A stretch of 13,064 nucleotides of DNA. Source: Dehalococcoidia bacterium. Lineage in GTDB: Bacteria; Chloroflexota; Dehalococcoidia; UBA2979. Below the pieces are notes generated by a model. It was not told where the DNA came from and did not search any database. It worked only from the letters and a program-made list of their open reading frames with translations. Both the position numbers and the translations under genes were made by a program. This document shows, piece after piece, positions 6,103 through 12,273 of the stretch (position 1 is the first letter of the stretch; each line of letters starts with the position of its first letter). The stretch is taken from the NCBI GenBank assembly GCA_023228765.1, contig JALOAM010000085.1, forward strand, positions 1 through 13,064, read 5' to 3'.

Positions 6103-7740
6103 ATGAAGAACGAGTTTGTGATCGCGATCACGCAGCTGTCGGCCGAGAAGAACCTCGACTCCGATACGGTGTTCGCTGCCGTCGAGTCCGCCATGGCGTC
6201 CGCCCTCAAGAAGGACGACCTCCAGTGGGCGGACGTGGTGGTCAAGATCAACCGCGACAGCGGCGACATCGAGACCTTCCGCCGCTACGAGGTGATGGCC
6301 GACGACGACATCGAGGATGACGAGATCCAGATGTCGCCGGAGCGCGCCGCGAAGATGGGCTTCCCCGGCAAGCAGGCCGGTGACGAGGTCCTCGAGCGGC
6401 TGGAGTCCACCCCGAACCAGGGCCGGATCGCCGCGCAGACCGCGAAGCAGGTGGTGCTGCAGCGCCTCCGCGAGGCGGAGCGCGAGTCCGTCTTCGAGGA
6501 CTTTACGGGCAAGGAAGGCGAGCTGGTCTCCGGCACCGTCCTGCGCGTGGAGGGTGGCCGCCGCCAGGTGATCCTGGACCTGGGCCGCACCGAGGCAGTC
6601 CTTCCCGCCTCCGAGCAGATCCGCGCCGAGCACTACCGCGTCGGCCAGCGCCTCCGCGTGTTCGTGAAGGAGGTCTACAAGGCCTCCAAGGGCCCGCAGG
6701 TGGTGGTGTCCCGCTCCAACCCGGCGCTGCTGCGCCGCCTGTTCGAGCTGGAGATCCCGGAGATCGCGCGCGGCGTGGTGGAGATCATGGGCATCTCCCG
6801 TGACGCCGGCTACCGCGCGAAGGTCGCGGTGGTCTCCCGCCAGCACGGCATCGACCCGATCGGCGCCTGCGTGGGTGTCCGCGGAGCGCGCATCCAGAAC
6901 ATCATCAACGAGCTAGGTGGCGAGCGGATCGACATCATCCGCTGGGATCCGGTGGAAGAAGCCTACGTCGCGAACGCCCTCAGCCCCGCGGAGGTCGTCT
7001 CGATCCGCCTGGACCGTGACGAGAACACCGCGTACATCGCGGTGCCGGACAAGCAGCTGAGCCTGGCGATCGGCAAGGAGGGCCAGAACGCCCGCCTGGC
7101 CGCGAAGCTGACCGGCCGCCGCATCGACATCCGCCCGGAGAGCGCCCTGATCCAGGCCGGCGAGGACATGTACCCGCCGCCGGAGCCGAACATGGAGGCG
7201 ATCCCGGTGGAGCGCGCCGCGGCGGCGAGTGCTGCCGTGGAGACCGCGCCCGAGCGCGTCGCGCCCTCGCAGGCCGCGTACGCCCGCCCGGGCCTGCCCG
7301 GCGAGCACCCGAAGCCGGAGGTGGCCCCCGCACCCGTCGAGGAAGAAGAGGTCCGGCTCACCCCGGAGCAGGAGATCCTCGCCGAGATCGTGGAGGCCGA
7401 GCCGGAGGTCGAAGAGGCTGTCGCAGCGGAGCCGGAACCGCCGGTGCGCGTCGAACGCCCTCGTGCGGACCGTCCCGCCGCCGGTGGCCTGCGGTTCGCG
7501 GAGGAGATCCGCGAGGTCCAGCGCTCCGAGGACGAGGACGAGGCGAACCGTCGCGACCGGCGCAAGCGCCGTGGCGGCACAACCCCGGCAGGCCCCGCAC
7601 GGCCGGCACGGCCCCCGCGGGGCGGCACCAGCGGGCGGCGCTTCGACCTCGACGACATCGACGAGGAAGAGATCGAAGCGGCGCTGCACGGCGACGACTT
7701 CCTGGATGACGAGGATGACGACGAGGGCGACGACTACTAA
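6103..7740 (+). CDS. nusA: Transcription elongation/termination factor NusA, with long acidic tail
   Basis: NusA binds RNA polymerase and nascent RNA and modulates pausing, termination and antitermination. The 545 residues show the N-terminal polymerase-binding domain (from MKNEFVIAITQLSAEKNLD to about 130, with QTAKQVVLQRLREAER), an S1 domain from about 138 (GELVSGTVLRVEGGRRQVIL), KH1 (GIDPIGACVGVRGARIQNII with the GVRG loop, then GERIDIIRW) and KH2 (YIAVPDKQLSLAIGKEGQNA with GKEG, about 308-345). The core ends near residue 350. About 195 further residues are low-complexity, rich in Pro, Ala and Glu, with a basic patch (RRDRRKRRGG), and end in an almost purely acidic run (DDFLDDEDDDEGDDY). 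No E. coli-type C-terminal repeats are recognised. TTGAGG lies just upstream of ATG 6103. nusA leads the operon without rimP, and ylxR overlaps its end. Confidence 0.96.
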   Translation: MKNEFVIAITQLSAEKNLDSDTVFAAVESAMASALKKDDLQWADVVVKINRDSGDIETFRRYEVMADDDIEDDEIQMSPERAAKMGFPGKQAGDEVLERLESTPNQGRIAAQTAKQVVLQRLREAERESVFEDFTGKEGELVSGTVLRVEGGRRQVILDLGRTEAVLPASEQIRAEHYRVGQRLRVFVKEVYKASKGPQVVVSRSNPALLRRLFELEIPEIARGVVEIMGISRDAGYRAKVAVVSRQHGIDPIGACVGVRGARIQNIINELGGERIDIIRWDPVEEAYVANALSPAEVVSIRLDRDENTAYIAVPDKQLSLAIGKEGQNARLAAKLTGRRIDIRPESALIQAGEDMYPPPEPNMEAIPVERAAAASAAVETAPERVAPSQAAYARPGLPGEHPKPEVAPAPVEEEEVRLTPEQEILAEIVEAEPEVEEAVAAEPEPPVRVERPRADRPAAGGLRFAEEIREVQRSEDEDEANRRDRRKRRGGTTPAGPARPARPPRGGTSGRRFDLDDIDEEEIEAALHGDDFLDDEDDDEGDDY

Positions 7741-8092
7741 GGGGGGGCGTCCGCGAGGACAGCGCCCCATCCCCCAGCGGACGTGCGCCGCATGCCGGCG
7801 CGAGGGGGACCAGTCGTCCTTTGTCCGCCTGGTCCGGCTGACGGACGAGGCGGGCACGCGGGTGGAGGTAGATGAGGGGCGCCGGCACATCGCCGGGCGC
7901 GGCGCCTACCTCTGCCGGCAGGCAAGCTGCTGGGACCGGGGCCTGAAGGGTGCCTTGTCCCACAGCCTGCGGACCTCGATCGACGGGACCAACCGCGAGG
8001 CGCTGAGCGCGTATGGCGCCCGCTTCGCACCAACTGAGAACACGGACTCCTCGGACGAGGACTCCAACGAGCACGAAAGCGAGGACGCATGA
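7715..8092 (+). CDS. ylxR: YlxR family RNA-binding protein (DUF448)
   Basis: A small basic protein of the YlxR family, which is almost always encoded between nusA and infB. The core shows PQRTCAACRREGDQSSFVRL (Cys24, Cys27) and the hallmark GRGAYLCRQASCW, then LKGALSHSLRTSI. Family members bind RNA, and YlxR has been linked to RNase P and gene regulation in some species. At about 125 residues it is longer than the usual 90-100, because of an acidic C-terminal extension (ENTDSSDEDSNEHESEDA). The start is uncertain: the frame has no ATG, GTG or TTG between the nusA stop and the core, so translation must begin inside nusA, at ATG 7715 (chosen, 26-nt overlap) or ATG 7706. Both begin with a Thr/Arg-rich stretch read out of the sequence coding the NusA acidic tail. 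The stop overlaps the infB ATG as ATGA. Confidence 0.88.
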   Translation: MTTRATTTKGGRPRGQRPIPQRTCAACRREGDQSSFVRLVRLTDEAGTRVEVDEGRRHIAGRGAYLCRQASCWDRGLKGALSHSLRTSIDGTNREALSAYGARFAPTENTDSSDEDSNEHESEDA

Positions 8093-9876
8093 CGAATCAG
8101 CAGGTGGTGCAGATCCCGCCGGCGATCGTCGTCGGCGACCTTGCGGAGCTCCTGGGCGTCAGCGGCATCGACGTCATCAAGGAGCTGATGAAGAACGGCG
8201 TGATGGCCACCATCACGCAGGTCGTCGACTTCGACACGGCGGCCGTCGTCGCCGCTGACCTCGGGTTCGCACCCGAGGAGCAGGGGGCCGCGGCTCCGGA
8301 GGAGACCGACGAGACCGAGGAGGCGGCCGCCGCCGCGCCTCGCACGCTCCGCATCGTGGAGCAGGGCGAGGGGCTGGAGGTGCGCCCGCCGGTCGTGACG
8401 GTCCTGGGACACGTCGACCACGGCAAGACCACGCTCCTCGACCGGATCCGGGAGACCAACGTCGTCTCCGGCGAGGCCGGTGGTATCACGCAGCACATCG
8501 GCGCGTACCAGGCGAAGGCCCCGGACGGCCGCACGATCACATTCATCGACACGCCGGGCCACGAGGCGTTCTCCAAGATGCGCGCCCGCGGCGCCATGGT
8601 GACGGACGTGGCGATCATCGTGGTCGCCGCGGACGACGGCGTCATGCCTCAGACCCGCGAGGCGATCGACCACGTGCGGGCCGCCGGCGTGCCGATGGTG
8701 GTGGCGATCAACAAGATCGACGCCAACAACGCCAACGTGGACCGCGTGAAGCAACAGCTCACCGAGGTGGGACTGGTCCCGGAGGAGTACGGCGGCGACC
8801 AGCTGGTGAACCCCGTCTCCGCCCTGAAGGGCGAGGGCATCGGCGAGCTGCTGGAGAGCGTCCAGCTGCTCACCGACCTGGAGGAGCTCACCGCCCGCCC
8901 GGCGCAGAACGCCATCGGCGTGGTGCTGGAGGCGCAGACGGACCGCCACCGCGGTGTCGTCGCCACCGTGCTCGTGCAGACGGGCACCCTCCGCCAGGGC
9001 GACACGCTGCTCGCCGGGCTGTCCTACGGGCGCGTGAAGGCGATGACCCTCGCCACCGGCGAGCGCGTGACCGAAGCGGGCCCCTCCACCCCGGTCGAGA
9101 TCCTCGGCCTGTCGGAGGTGCCCCCGGCCGGTGAGCGCTTCGTCGTCCGCAAGAACGAGAAGGAAGCCCGCGCCGAGGCGGAGGAGCGCCGTCGCGCCCT
9201 CGAAGCCGGCGCGGTGGACAAGACCGGCGTCACGCTGGACACGCTGTTCGGCGAGATCCGCCAGGGCAACGTGAAGGACTTCAACCTGGTCCTGAAGACG
9301 GACGTGCAGGGGTCCATCGACCCGCTCGTCCAGTCGCTGCAGGACCTGTCCGTCGAAGAAGTGAACGTGAAGGTCATCCACGCGTCCGTCGGCTCCATCA
9401 CGGAGTCTGACGTGCAGCTCGCGGTGGCCTCGGCGGGCGTCATCATCGCCTTCAACGTCCCCACGGAGCCCGGCGCGGAGCGCCTGGCGAAGCAGGAGCG
9501 AGTAGAGATCCGGGAGTACCAGATCATCTACACCATCCTGGAGGACGTCGAGAAGGCCGTGAAGGGCATGCTGGCCCCCATCTACAAGGAGGTCCAGGAC
9601 GCCACGATCGAGGTGCGCCAGGTCTTCCGCCTGGGCCGCCGCAACGCCATCGCCGGCGCCTACGTCCGCGAGGGCACGGCCGTCCGCAACTCCCAGTGCC
9701 GCGTGATGCGCGGCAACCAGCTGGTGCACGAGGGCCGCATCGAGAGCCTGAAGCGCATCGACGAGGACGCCCGCGAGGTCGCGGCCGGCCTCGAGTGCGG
9801 CATCATGGTCACCAACTTCACGGACTTCGAGGAAGGCGACACGATCCTCACGTTCCACCAGGAGCAGGTGCGCTGA
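8089..9876 (+). CDS. infB: Translation initiation factor IF-2
   Basis: The GTPase that brings initiator tRNA to the 30S subunit and promotes subunit joining. Seen: an IF2N domain at about residues 9-62 (IPPAIVVGDLAELLGVSGID, VIKELMKNGVMATI), a short acidic Ala/Glu linker, then the GTPase domain: G1 GHVDHGKTTLLD from 107, switch I around GEAGGITQHIGAY, G3 DTPGHEAF at 154-161, G4 NKID at 208-211 and G5 SALKG at 244-248. Domain II (VVLEAQTDRHRGVVATVLVQ), domain III (LVLKTDVQGSIDPLVQSLQD, VIHASVGSITESDVQLA) and the C-terminal initiator-tRNA-binding domain (VRQVFRLGRRNAIAGAYV, NFTDFEEGDTI) follow. At 595 residues it is a short-form IF-2 without the long N-terminal repeats of enterobacteria, like those of Thermus or Chloroflexota. 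It starts inside the ylxR stop (ATGA) and so is translationally coupled. Its stop overlaps the apparent rbfA start. Confidence 0.98.
   Translation: MTNQQVVQIPPAIVVGDLAELLGVSGIDVIKELMKNGVMATITQVVDFDTAAVVAADLGFAPEEQGAAAPEETDETEEAAAAAPRTLRIVEQGEGLEVRPPVVTVLGHVDHGKTTLLDRIRETNVVSGEAGGITQHIGAYQAKAPDGRTITFIDTPGHEAFSKMRARGAMVTDVAIIVVAADDGVMPQTREAIDHVRAAGVPMVVAINKIDANNANVDRVKQQLTEVGLVPEEYGGDQLVNPVSALKGEGIGELLESVQLLTDLEELTARPAQNAIGVVLEAQTDRHRGVVATVLVQTGTLRQGDTLLAGLSYGRVKAMTLATGERVTEAGPSTPVEILGLSEVPPAGERFVVRKNEKEARAEAEERRRALEAGAVDKTGVTLDTLFGEIRQGNVKDFNLVLKTDVQGSIDPLVQSLQDLSVEEVNVKVIHASVGSITESDVQLAVASAGVIIAFNVPTEPGAERLAKQERVEIREYQIIYTILEDVEKAVKGMLAPIYKEVQDATIEVRQVFRLGRRNAIAGAYVREGTAVRNSQCRVMRGNQLVHEGRIESLKRIDEDAREVAAGLECGIMVTNFTDFEEGDTILTFHQEQVR
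9860..9864 (+). promoter_or_regulatory. Ribosome binding site supporting the rbfA CTG start
   Basis: AGGAG at 9860-9864, at the end of infB, stands 8 nt before CTG 9873. That is ideal spacing for initiation there, and no ATG, GTG or TTG in the rbfA frame lies nearby. Confidence 0.6.
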
Positions 9877-10235
9877 GCCGGCGGACCGAGAAGGTCAACG
9901 ACCTGATCCGGGAGGTCCTCGCGGACGCCGTCAGGCTGCGCGTGAAGGACCCCCGGCTCTCGGACGCCCTGCTCACGTTCACCCACGTGGACGTGTCGCC
10001 GGACTTCTCCCACGCTCGCGTGGACGTCTCTGTCATGGGCGACGACGAGGAGAAGCGCGAGGTCCTTAAGGCCCTCACACACTCCGCGTCGTTCCTCCAG
10101 CGGGAGATCAACCGCGAGGTGAAGCTGCGCCGCGTCCCCGCCCTCCACTTCGAGCTGGACGAGTCCATCGAGGAGGGCGACCGCATGACGCAGATGCTCC
10201 GCGACGTCGCCCGCTCCGAGGGCCGCGACCTCTAG
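9873..10235 (+). CDS. rbfA: Ribosome-binding factor A (apparent CTG start)
   Basis: RbfA is a small KH-fold protein that binds the 30S subunit during late 16S rRNA processing and cold adaptation. The 120-residue product has the family features from its first residues: SRRTEKVNDLIREVLADAV, VKDPRLSDALLTFTHVDVSP, DFSHARVDVSVMGDDEEK, LTHSASFLQREINREVKLRR, VPALHFELDESIEEGDRM. Homologues normally start M-[SA]-x-R-x-x-[RK]-[VI], which aligns with CTG-AGC-CGG-CGG at 9873. No ATG, GTG or TTG exists in this frame within about 75 nt upstream, and the first downstream one would remove the conserved N-terminus. The CTG overlaps the infB TGA as CTGA, mirroring the ATGA coupling before infB, with AGGAG upstream. 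The next gene starts 13 nt after its TAG. Confidence 0.93.
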   Translation: MSRRTEKVNDLIREVLADAVRLRVKDPRLSDALLTFTHVDVSPDFSHARVDVSVMGDDEEKREVLKALTHSASFLQREINREVKLRRVPALHFELDESIEEGDRMTQMLRDVARSEGRDL

Positions 10236-10248
10236 GTAGAGCGACTCG

Positions 10249-10311
10249 ATGGTCCGAGGCTTCATCAACGTCGACAAGCCGCAGGGGATCACGTCGTTCG
10301 ACGTGGTCCGG
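10249..10311 (+). pseudogene. Truncated truB 5' fragment left of the insert
   Basis: ATG 10249 follows the rbfA stop by 13 nt and encodes VRGFINVDKPQGITSFDVVR, exactly the start of TruB. It then runs into the insert and continues as unrelated sequence to a stop at 10474-10476. The catalytic-Asp region is missing, so this cannot be an enzyme. It may mark the ancestral truB start. If translated, the resulting 75-residue fusion would run through the toxin gene in another frame. Confidence 0.85.
10250..10311 (+). repeat. 62-bp direct repeat, copy 1 (truB 5' end)
   Basis: Identical base for base to 10959-11020 by eye, from TGGTCCGAGG to GACGTGGTCCGG. Weaker similarity continues on both sides: CCTCTAGG at 10229-10236 matches 10937-10944, and GGTGCG follows within 3 nt of the end in both copies. 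The duplicated unit may therefore originally have spanned the rbfA stop / truB start junction, about 90 bp. Confidence 0.97.
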
Positions 10312-10327
10312 TGTGGTGCGCTTTTGG

Positions 10328-10356
10328 TTGACAAATTGTTTTTGTCGAGCAAAATT
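10328..10356 (+). promoter_or_regulatory. Promoter with overlapping operator dyad for the TA pair
   Basis: TTGACA (10328-10333), a perfect -35, stands 17 bp before AAAATT (10351-10356), a weak -10. Overlapping it is the dyad GACAAA-TTGTT-TTTGTC (10330-10346), with perfect 6-bp arms. This arrangement suits autorepression by the ribbon-helix-helix antitoxin (inference). Transcription would start at about 10361-10363, at the toxin ATG, implying a leaderless mRNA. Confidence 0.6.
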
Positions 10357-10360
10357 CCCC

Positions 10361-10594
10361 ATGAAGCCCGTCGACTTCGCCCAGAGTGCTCGCAAGCACA
10401 AGGTTGGGAGAGCACACGCCCGATACGTGATCGAGCACAACGATCCGGCCCGCATCCCGGTCGAAGGGCGCTATGACACCCTCCAGTGGATCGGCATCGA
10501 TGAGACCGGCCGAGAATTGGAGATCGTGGCGGTGGACTTTCCCGACGCCGTGAAGGTAATCCACGTGATGCCGACGATGCTGAGGAGGCTCTAG
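10361..10594 (+). CDS. Putative small toxin of a type II TA module
   Basis: A 77-residue protein: MKPVDFAQSARKHKVGRAHA, RYVIEHNDPARIPVEGRYDT, LQWIGIDETGRELEIVAVDF, PDAVKVIHVMPTMLRRL. The pattern (an N-terminal helix with ARKH, a helix ending in a V-I-E-x-x-x-P turn, a strand with WIGxDxxGRxLEIVAV, then VIHVMP) recalls small RelE/BrnT/DUF4258-like toxin folds from TA pairs, in which the second and third strands form the conserved core. The assignment rests on this pattern and on the neighbour, not on a sure family match. The frame is open from 10313, but ATG 10361 is preferred because upstream codons lie in the promoter. The antitoxin ATG follows its TAG with no gap. Toxin-first order also occurs in brnTA and higBA. 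RNase activity is inferred only. Confidence 0.65.
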   Translation: MKPVDFAQSARKHKVGRAHARYVIEHNDPARIPVEGRYDTLQWIGIDETGRELEIVAVDFPDAVKVIHVMPTMLRRL

Positions 10595-10861
10595 ATGACT
10601 CGATACAAGGATCGAGGGCGTCCGTATATCGATGAGCCGCTGATAGACAAGGACGGCTCGATCGTCGATGTCGACGAAGTCGTGGCCCGCGTCCGCAAGG
10701 CGACTGGTCGGCCATCCATGTCGGGGACGACGGGCATCTCTCCTCAGATCGGCGTCCGGCTCCCCGAGGTGCTCAACGCGGCGCTCGAAGCCCGCGCGCG
10801 GGCCGAGGGCAAGTCCAAATCCGAACTGGTCCGGGAGGCTGTCGAGGCATACCTGGACTGA
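10595..10861 (+). CDS. Ribbon-helix-helix (CopG-like) antitoxin
   Basis: An 88-residue protein. Residues 1-45 are charged (YKDRGRPYIDEPLIDKDGS, VDVDEVVARVRKATG) and are the likely toxin-binding or flexible part. The C-terminal 42 residues form a clear ribbon-helix-helix DNA-binding domain: ISPQIGVRLPEVLNAALEAR for the strand and first helix, then ARAEGKSKSELVREAVEAYL with the G-x-S-x-S-E-L-[VI]-R-x-A turn-helix signature. Such proteins dimerise, bind operator dyads and neutralise the partner toxin. A strong GAGGAGG in the end of the toxin gene serves as its ribosome binding site, and its ATG abuts the toxin TAG, favouring coupled translation. The putative operator at 10330-10346 is the natural target. 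Confidence 0.8.
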   Translation: MTRYKDRGRPYIDEPLIDKDGSIVDVDEVVARVRKATGRPSMSGTTGISPQIGVRLPEVLNAALEARARAEGKSKSELVREAVEAYLD

Positions 10862-10945
10862 TCCCGCGCCAAACGGAGACGGACACCGTGCACGCCCCGT
10901 TCGACAACATGAAGTCCTCGTCGGATTATCCAATGCCCTCTAGGA

Positions 10946-11926
10946 ATGGCGCGGGAAGTGGTCCGAGGCTTCATCAACGTCGACAAGCCGCAGGGGATCA
11001 CGTCGTTCGACGTGGTCCGGCGGGTGCGGCGTGCGGCGGGGATCCGCAAGGTCGGGCACGCGGGGACGCTGGACCCGAACGCGACCGGCGTCCTGCCCGT
11101 CGCCATCGGGGAGGCGACCCGGCTCGTCGATGAGCTCGTGGACGCCTCCAAGCGGTACGAGGCGACCGTGGTGTTCGGGGAGGCGACCGACACCTACGAC
11201 GTCGAGGGCGCGGTCACCGAGGCGCACGACGCCTCCCACCTGACCGAGGATGCGGTCCGCGCCGCCCTCACCCTGTTCGTGGGTGACCTGATGCAGCGAC
11301 CGCCCGCGTACAGCGCGGTGAAGCGCGAGGGCGTGGCCGCGTACAAGGCGGCGAGGGCGGGCAACCCGCTGGAGCTCGCAGAGCGGCCGGTGGTGGTGCA
11401 CGGGATCGACGTGCTGTCGTGGGACACCTCCACCCCTGCCCGTCCGGTGCTGCGGATCGATGTCCGCTGCGGCAAGGGGTTTTATGTCCGGTCGCTCGCC
11501 CATGACCTCGGGCAGGTACTCGGCGTAGGGGCGCACCTCGGCGCGCTGCGGCGCACGCAGGTCGGCCCGTTCACGATCGCTGACGCGACACCCCTCGACG
11601 CCGCCGTAAGGCTGCTGGAGGCACGCGAGTACGCCCGCCTGGTCCACGCGCCGGACATCGTCCTCCAGCGGTGGCCCGCCCTCGTGGTCAGTCGCGAGCA
11701 GGCCGCGAAGCTACGCCAGGGGCTCGACATCGTCGTCCTCCCGAGGCGCGACTACGTGGTGCCCTCCGCGAATGGAACGCCCCCCGAGGGGCCAGGAAGC
11801 GAGCGACGCGCTCGTTGCTACGGGCCGGATGGGCAGCTCATCGCCCTCGTGGAGGCCGGTCGAGGGGTGGGTTCGTGGCACCCGTTCCGTGTGTTCACAC
11901 CGGATCCGGACGCGATCACCGAATAA
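10946..11926 (+). CDS. truB: tRNA pseudouridine(55) synthase TruB
   Basis: Isomerises U55 to pseudouridine in the T-loop of tRNAs. The 326 residues show the N-terminal FINVDKPQGITSFDVV, VGHAGTLDPNATGVLPVAIG with the catalytic Asp43, KRYEATVVFGEATDTYDVEG, MQRPPAYSAVKREGVAAYKA, RIDVRCGKGFYVRSLAHDLG, and GAHLGALRRTQVGPFTIADA. A PUA-like C-terminal domain follows (VSREQAAKLRQGLDI, ARCYGPDGQLIALVEAG). Length is normal. The first 25 codons lie in repeat copy 2. The start may be ATG 10946 (chosen), just after TCTAGG, or GTG 10958, the codon that aligns exactly with the ATG of the truncated copy at 10249. Expression must come through the inserted TA module, either from the nusA operon or from the TA promoter. 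Confidence 0.96.
   Translation: MAREVVRGFINVDKPQGITSFDVVRRVRRAAGIRKVGHAGTLDPNATGVLPVAIGEATRLVDELVDASKRYEATVVFGEATDTYDVEGAVTEAHDASHLTEDAVRAALTLFVGDLMQRPPAYSAVKREGVAAYKAARAGNPLELAERPVVVHGIDVLSWDTSTPARPVLRIDVRCGKGFYVRSLAHDLGQVLGVGAHLGALRRTQVGPFTIADATPLDAAVRLLEAREYARLVHAPDIVLQRWPALVVSREQAAKLRQGLDIVVLPRRDYVVPSANGTPPEGPGSERRARCYGPDGQLIALVEAGRGVGSWHPFRVFTPDPDAITE
10959..11020 (+). repeat. 62-bp direct repeat, copy 2 (start of intact truB)
   Basis: Perfect copy of 10250-10311, with a repeat period of 709 bp. The base just before it is G where copy 1 has A, which turns the copy-1 ATG into GTG. This copy continues into the full truB reading frame. Confidence 0.97.
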
Positions 11927-11977
11927 CGTCCCCATGTCAGTCACTGAGACCACATCTCGATAATGGTCGATTCAACG

Positions 11978-12006
11978 TTGACATGCCCTTGCGCCGAGCG
12001 TACGAG
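11978..12006 (+). promoter_or_regulatory. Promoter-like site upstream of the DUF5679 gene
   Basis: TTGACA (11978-11983), a 17-bp spacer and TACGAG (12001-12006). The -35 is perfect and the -10 weak. It lies about 90 bp before the DUF5679 start and 50 bp after the truB stop. The 168-bp gap between the two genes holds nothing else recognisable. Confidence 0.45.
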
Positions 12007-12094
12007 GACTGGAAAGATTCGTATGTGAAGCCTGTTTCGGGGCGGGGCCGAGGGCTCACGAATATCGTCGCAGCACTGCGACATGGAGGTGCAT

Positions 12095-12247
12095 ATGGAG
12101 GCCTATTGCCTCAAGTGTCGTGAGAAGCGTGAGATGAAGGATCCGAATCCCATCACGATGAAGAACGGTAAGCCCGCGACCGAGGGGTCCTGCCCCGTCT
12201 GCGGGACGCGCATGTTCAAGATCGGCAAGACCGCCGCGCACACCTAG
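12095..12247 (+). CDS. DUF5679 small zinc-ribbon protein
   Basis: A 50-residue protein: MEAYCLKCREKREMKDPNPI, TMKNGKPATEGSCPVCGTRM, FKIGKTAAHT. Two CxxC knuckles (Cys5/Cys8 and Cys33/Cys36) flank a T-M-K-N-G-[KR]-P-A-T segment and end with C-P-V-C-G-T-[KR]-M-[FY]-[KR]-I-G, which I recognise as DUF5679, a family of tiny proteins common in Chloroflexota and some Actinobacteria. The function is unknown; a structural zinc site is inferred. GGAGGT at 12085-12090 lies 4 nt before ATG 12095. An in-frame ATG at 12083 would add MEVH but would overlap that Shine-Dalgarno, so 12095 is preferred. A promoter-like site lies upstream and a GC-rich hairpin follows the stop. Confidence 0.88.
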   Translation: MEAYCLKCREKREMKDPNPITMKNGKPATEGSCPVCGTRMFKIGKTAAHT

Positions 12248-12273
12248 ACTCCCCTCCTCCCAAGCAGAACGAC

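Larger units (their letters stand above)
10312..10958 (+). mobile_element. 647-bp toxin-antitoxin cassette inserted in truB
   Basis: The segment between the two truB repeats holds an AT-rich promoter/operator, a toxin-like gene and an antitoxin-like gene, and nothing else recognisable. No transposase, integrase or terminal inverted repeat was found. Composition changes sharply at the left junction, from GC-rich truB to runs of T and A around 10321-10357. After the antitoxin, 10862-10945 shows no gene and no convincing terminator, so the operon can read through to truB. Insertion is inferred from the duplicated flanks; the mechanism is unknown. Confidence 0.55.

Noticed and set aside
5800..6846. 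Minus-strand frame across the nusA promoter and 5' half of nusA
   Set aside because: It is antisense to NusA domains and runs through the promoter and terminator; no family features.
7540..7735. GAC/GAG-rich tract in nusA as a DNA repeat
   Set aside because: It follows from the codons for the acidic tail; no regular unit length is seen.
7906..9858. 650-residue open frame on the minus strand opposite infB
   Set aside because: It is antisense to an unmistakable IF-2 and its translation is His/Asp/Val/Leu-rich low complexity, typical of the antisense frame of a GC-rich gene.
10862..10945. Terminator after the antitoxin gene
   Set aside because: No GC-rich stem with a T-run was found, which agrees with read-through to truB.
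10312..10958. Insertion sequence with transposase or terminal inverted repeats
   Set aside because: The two ends do not form an inverted repeat, and the only genes are the TA-like pair.
10888..11133. Small open frame starting in the insert and running into truB
   Set aside because: Out of frame with truB, no ribosome binding site, and composition is shadow-like.
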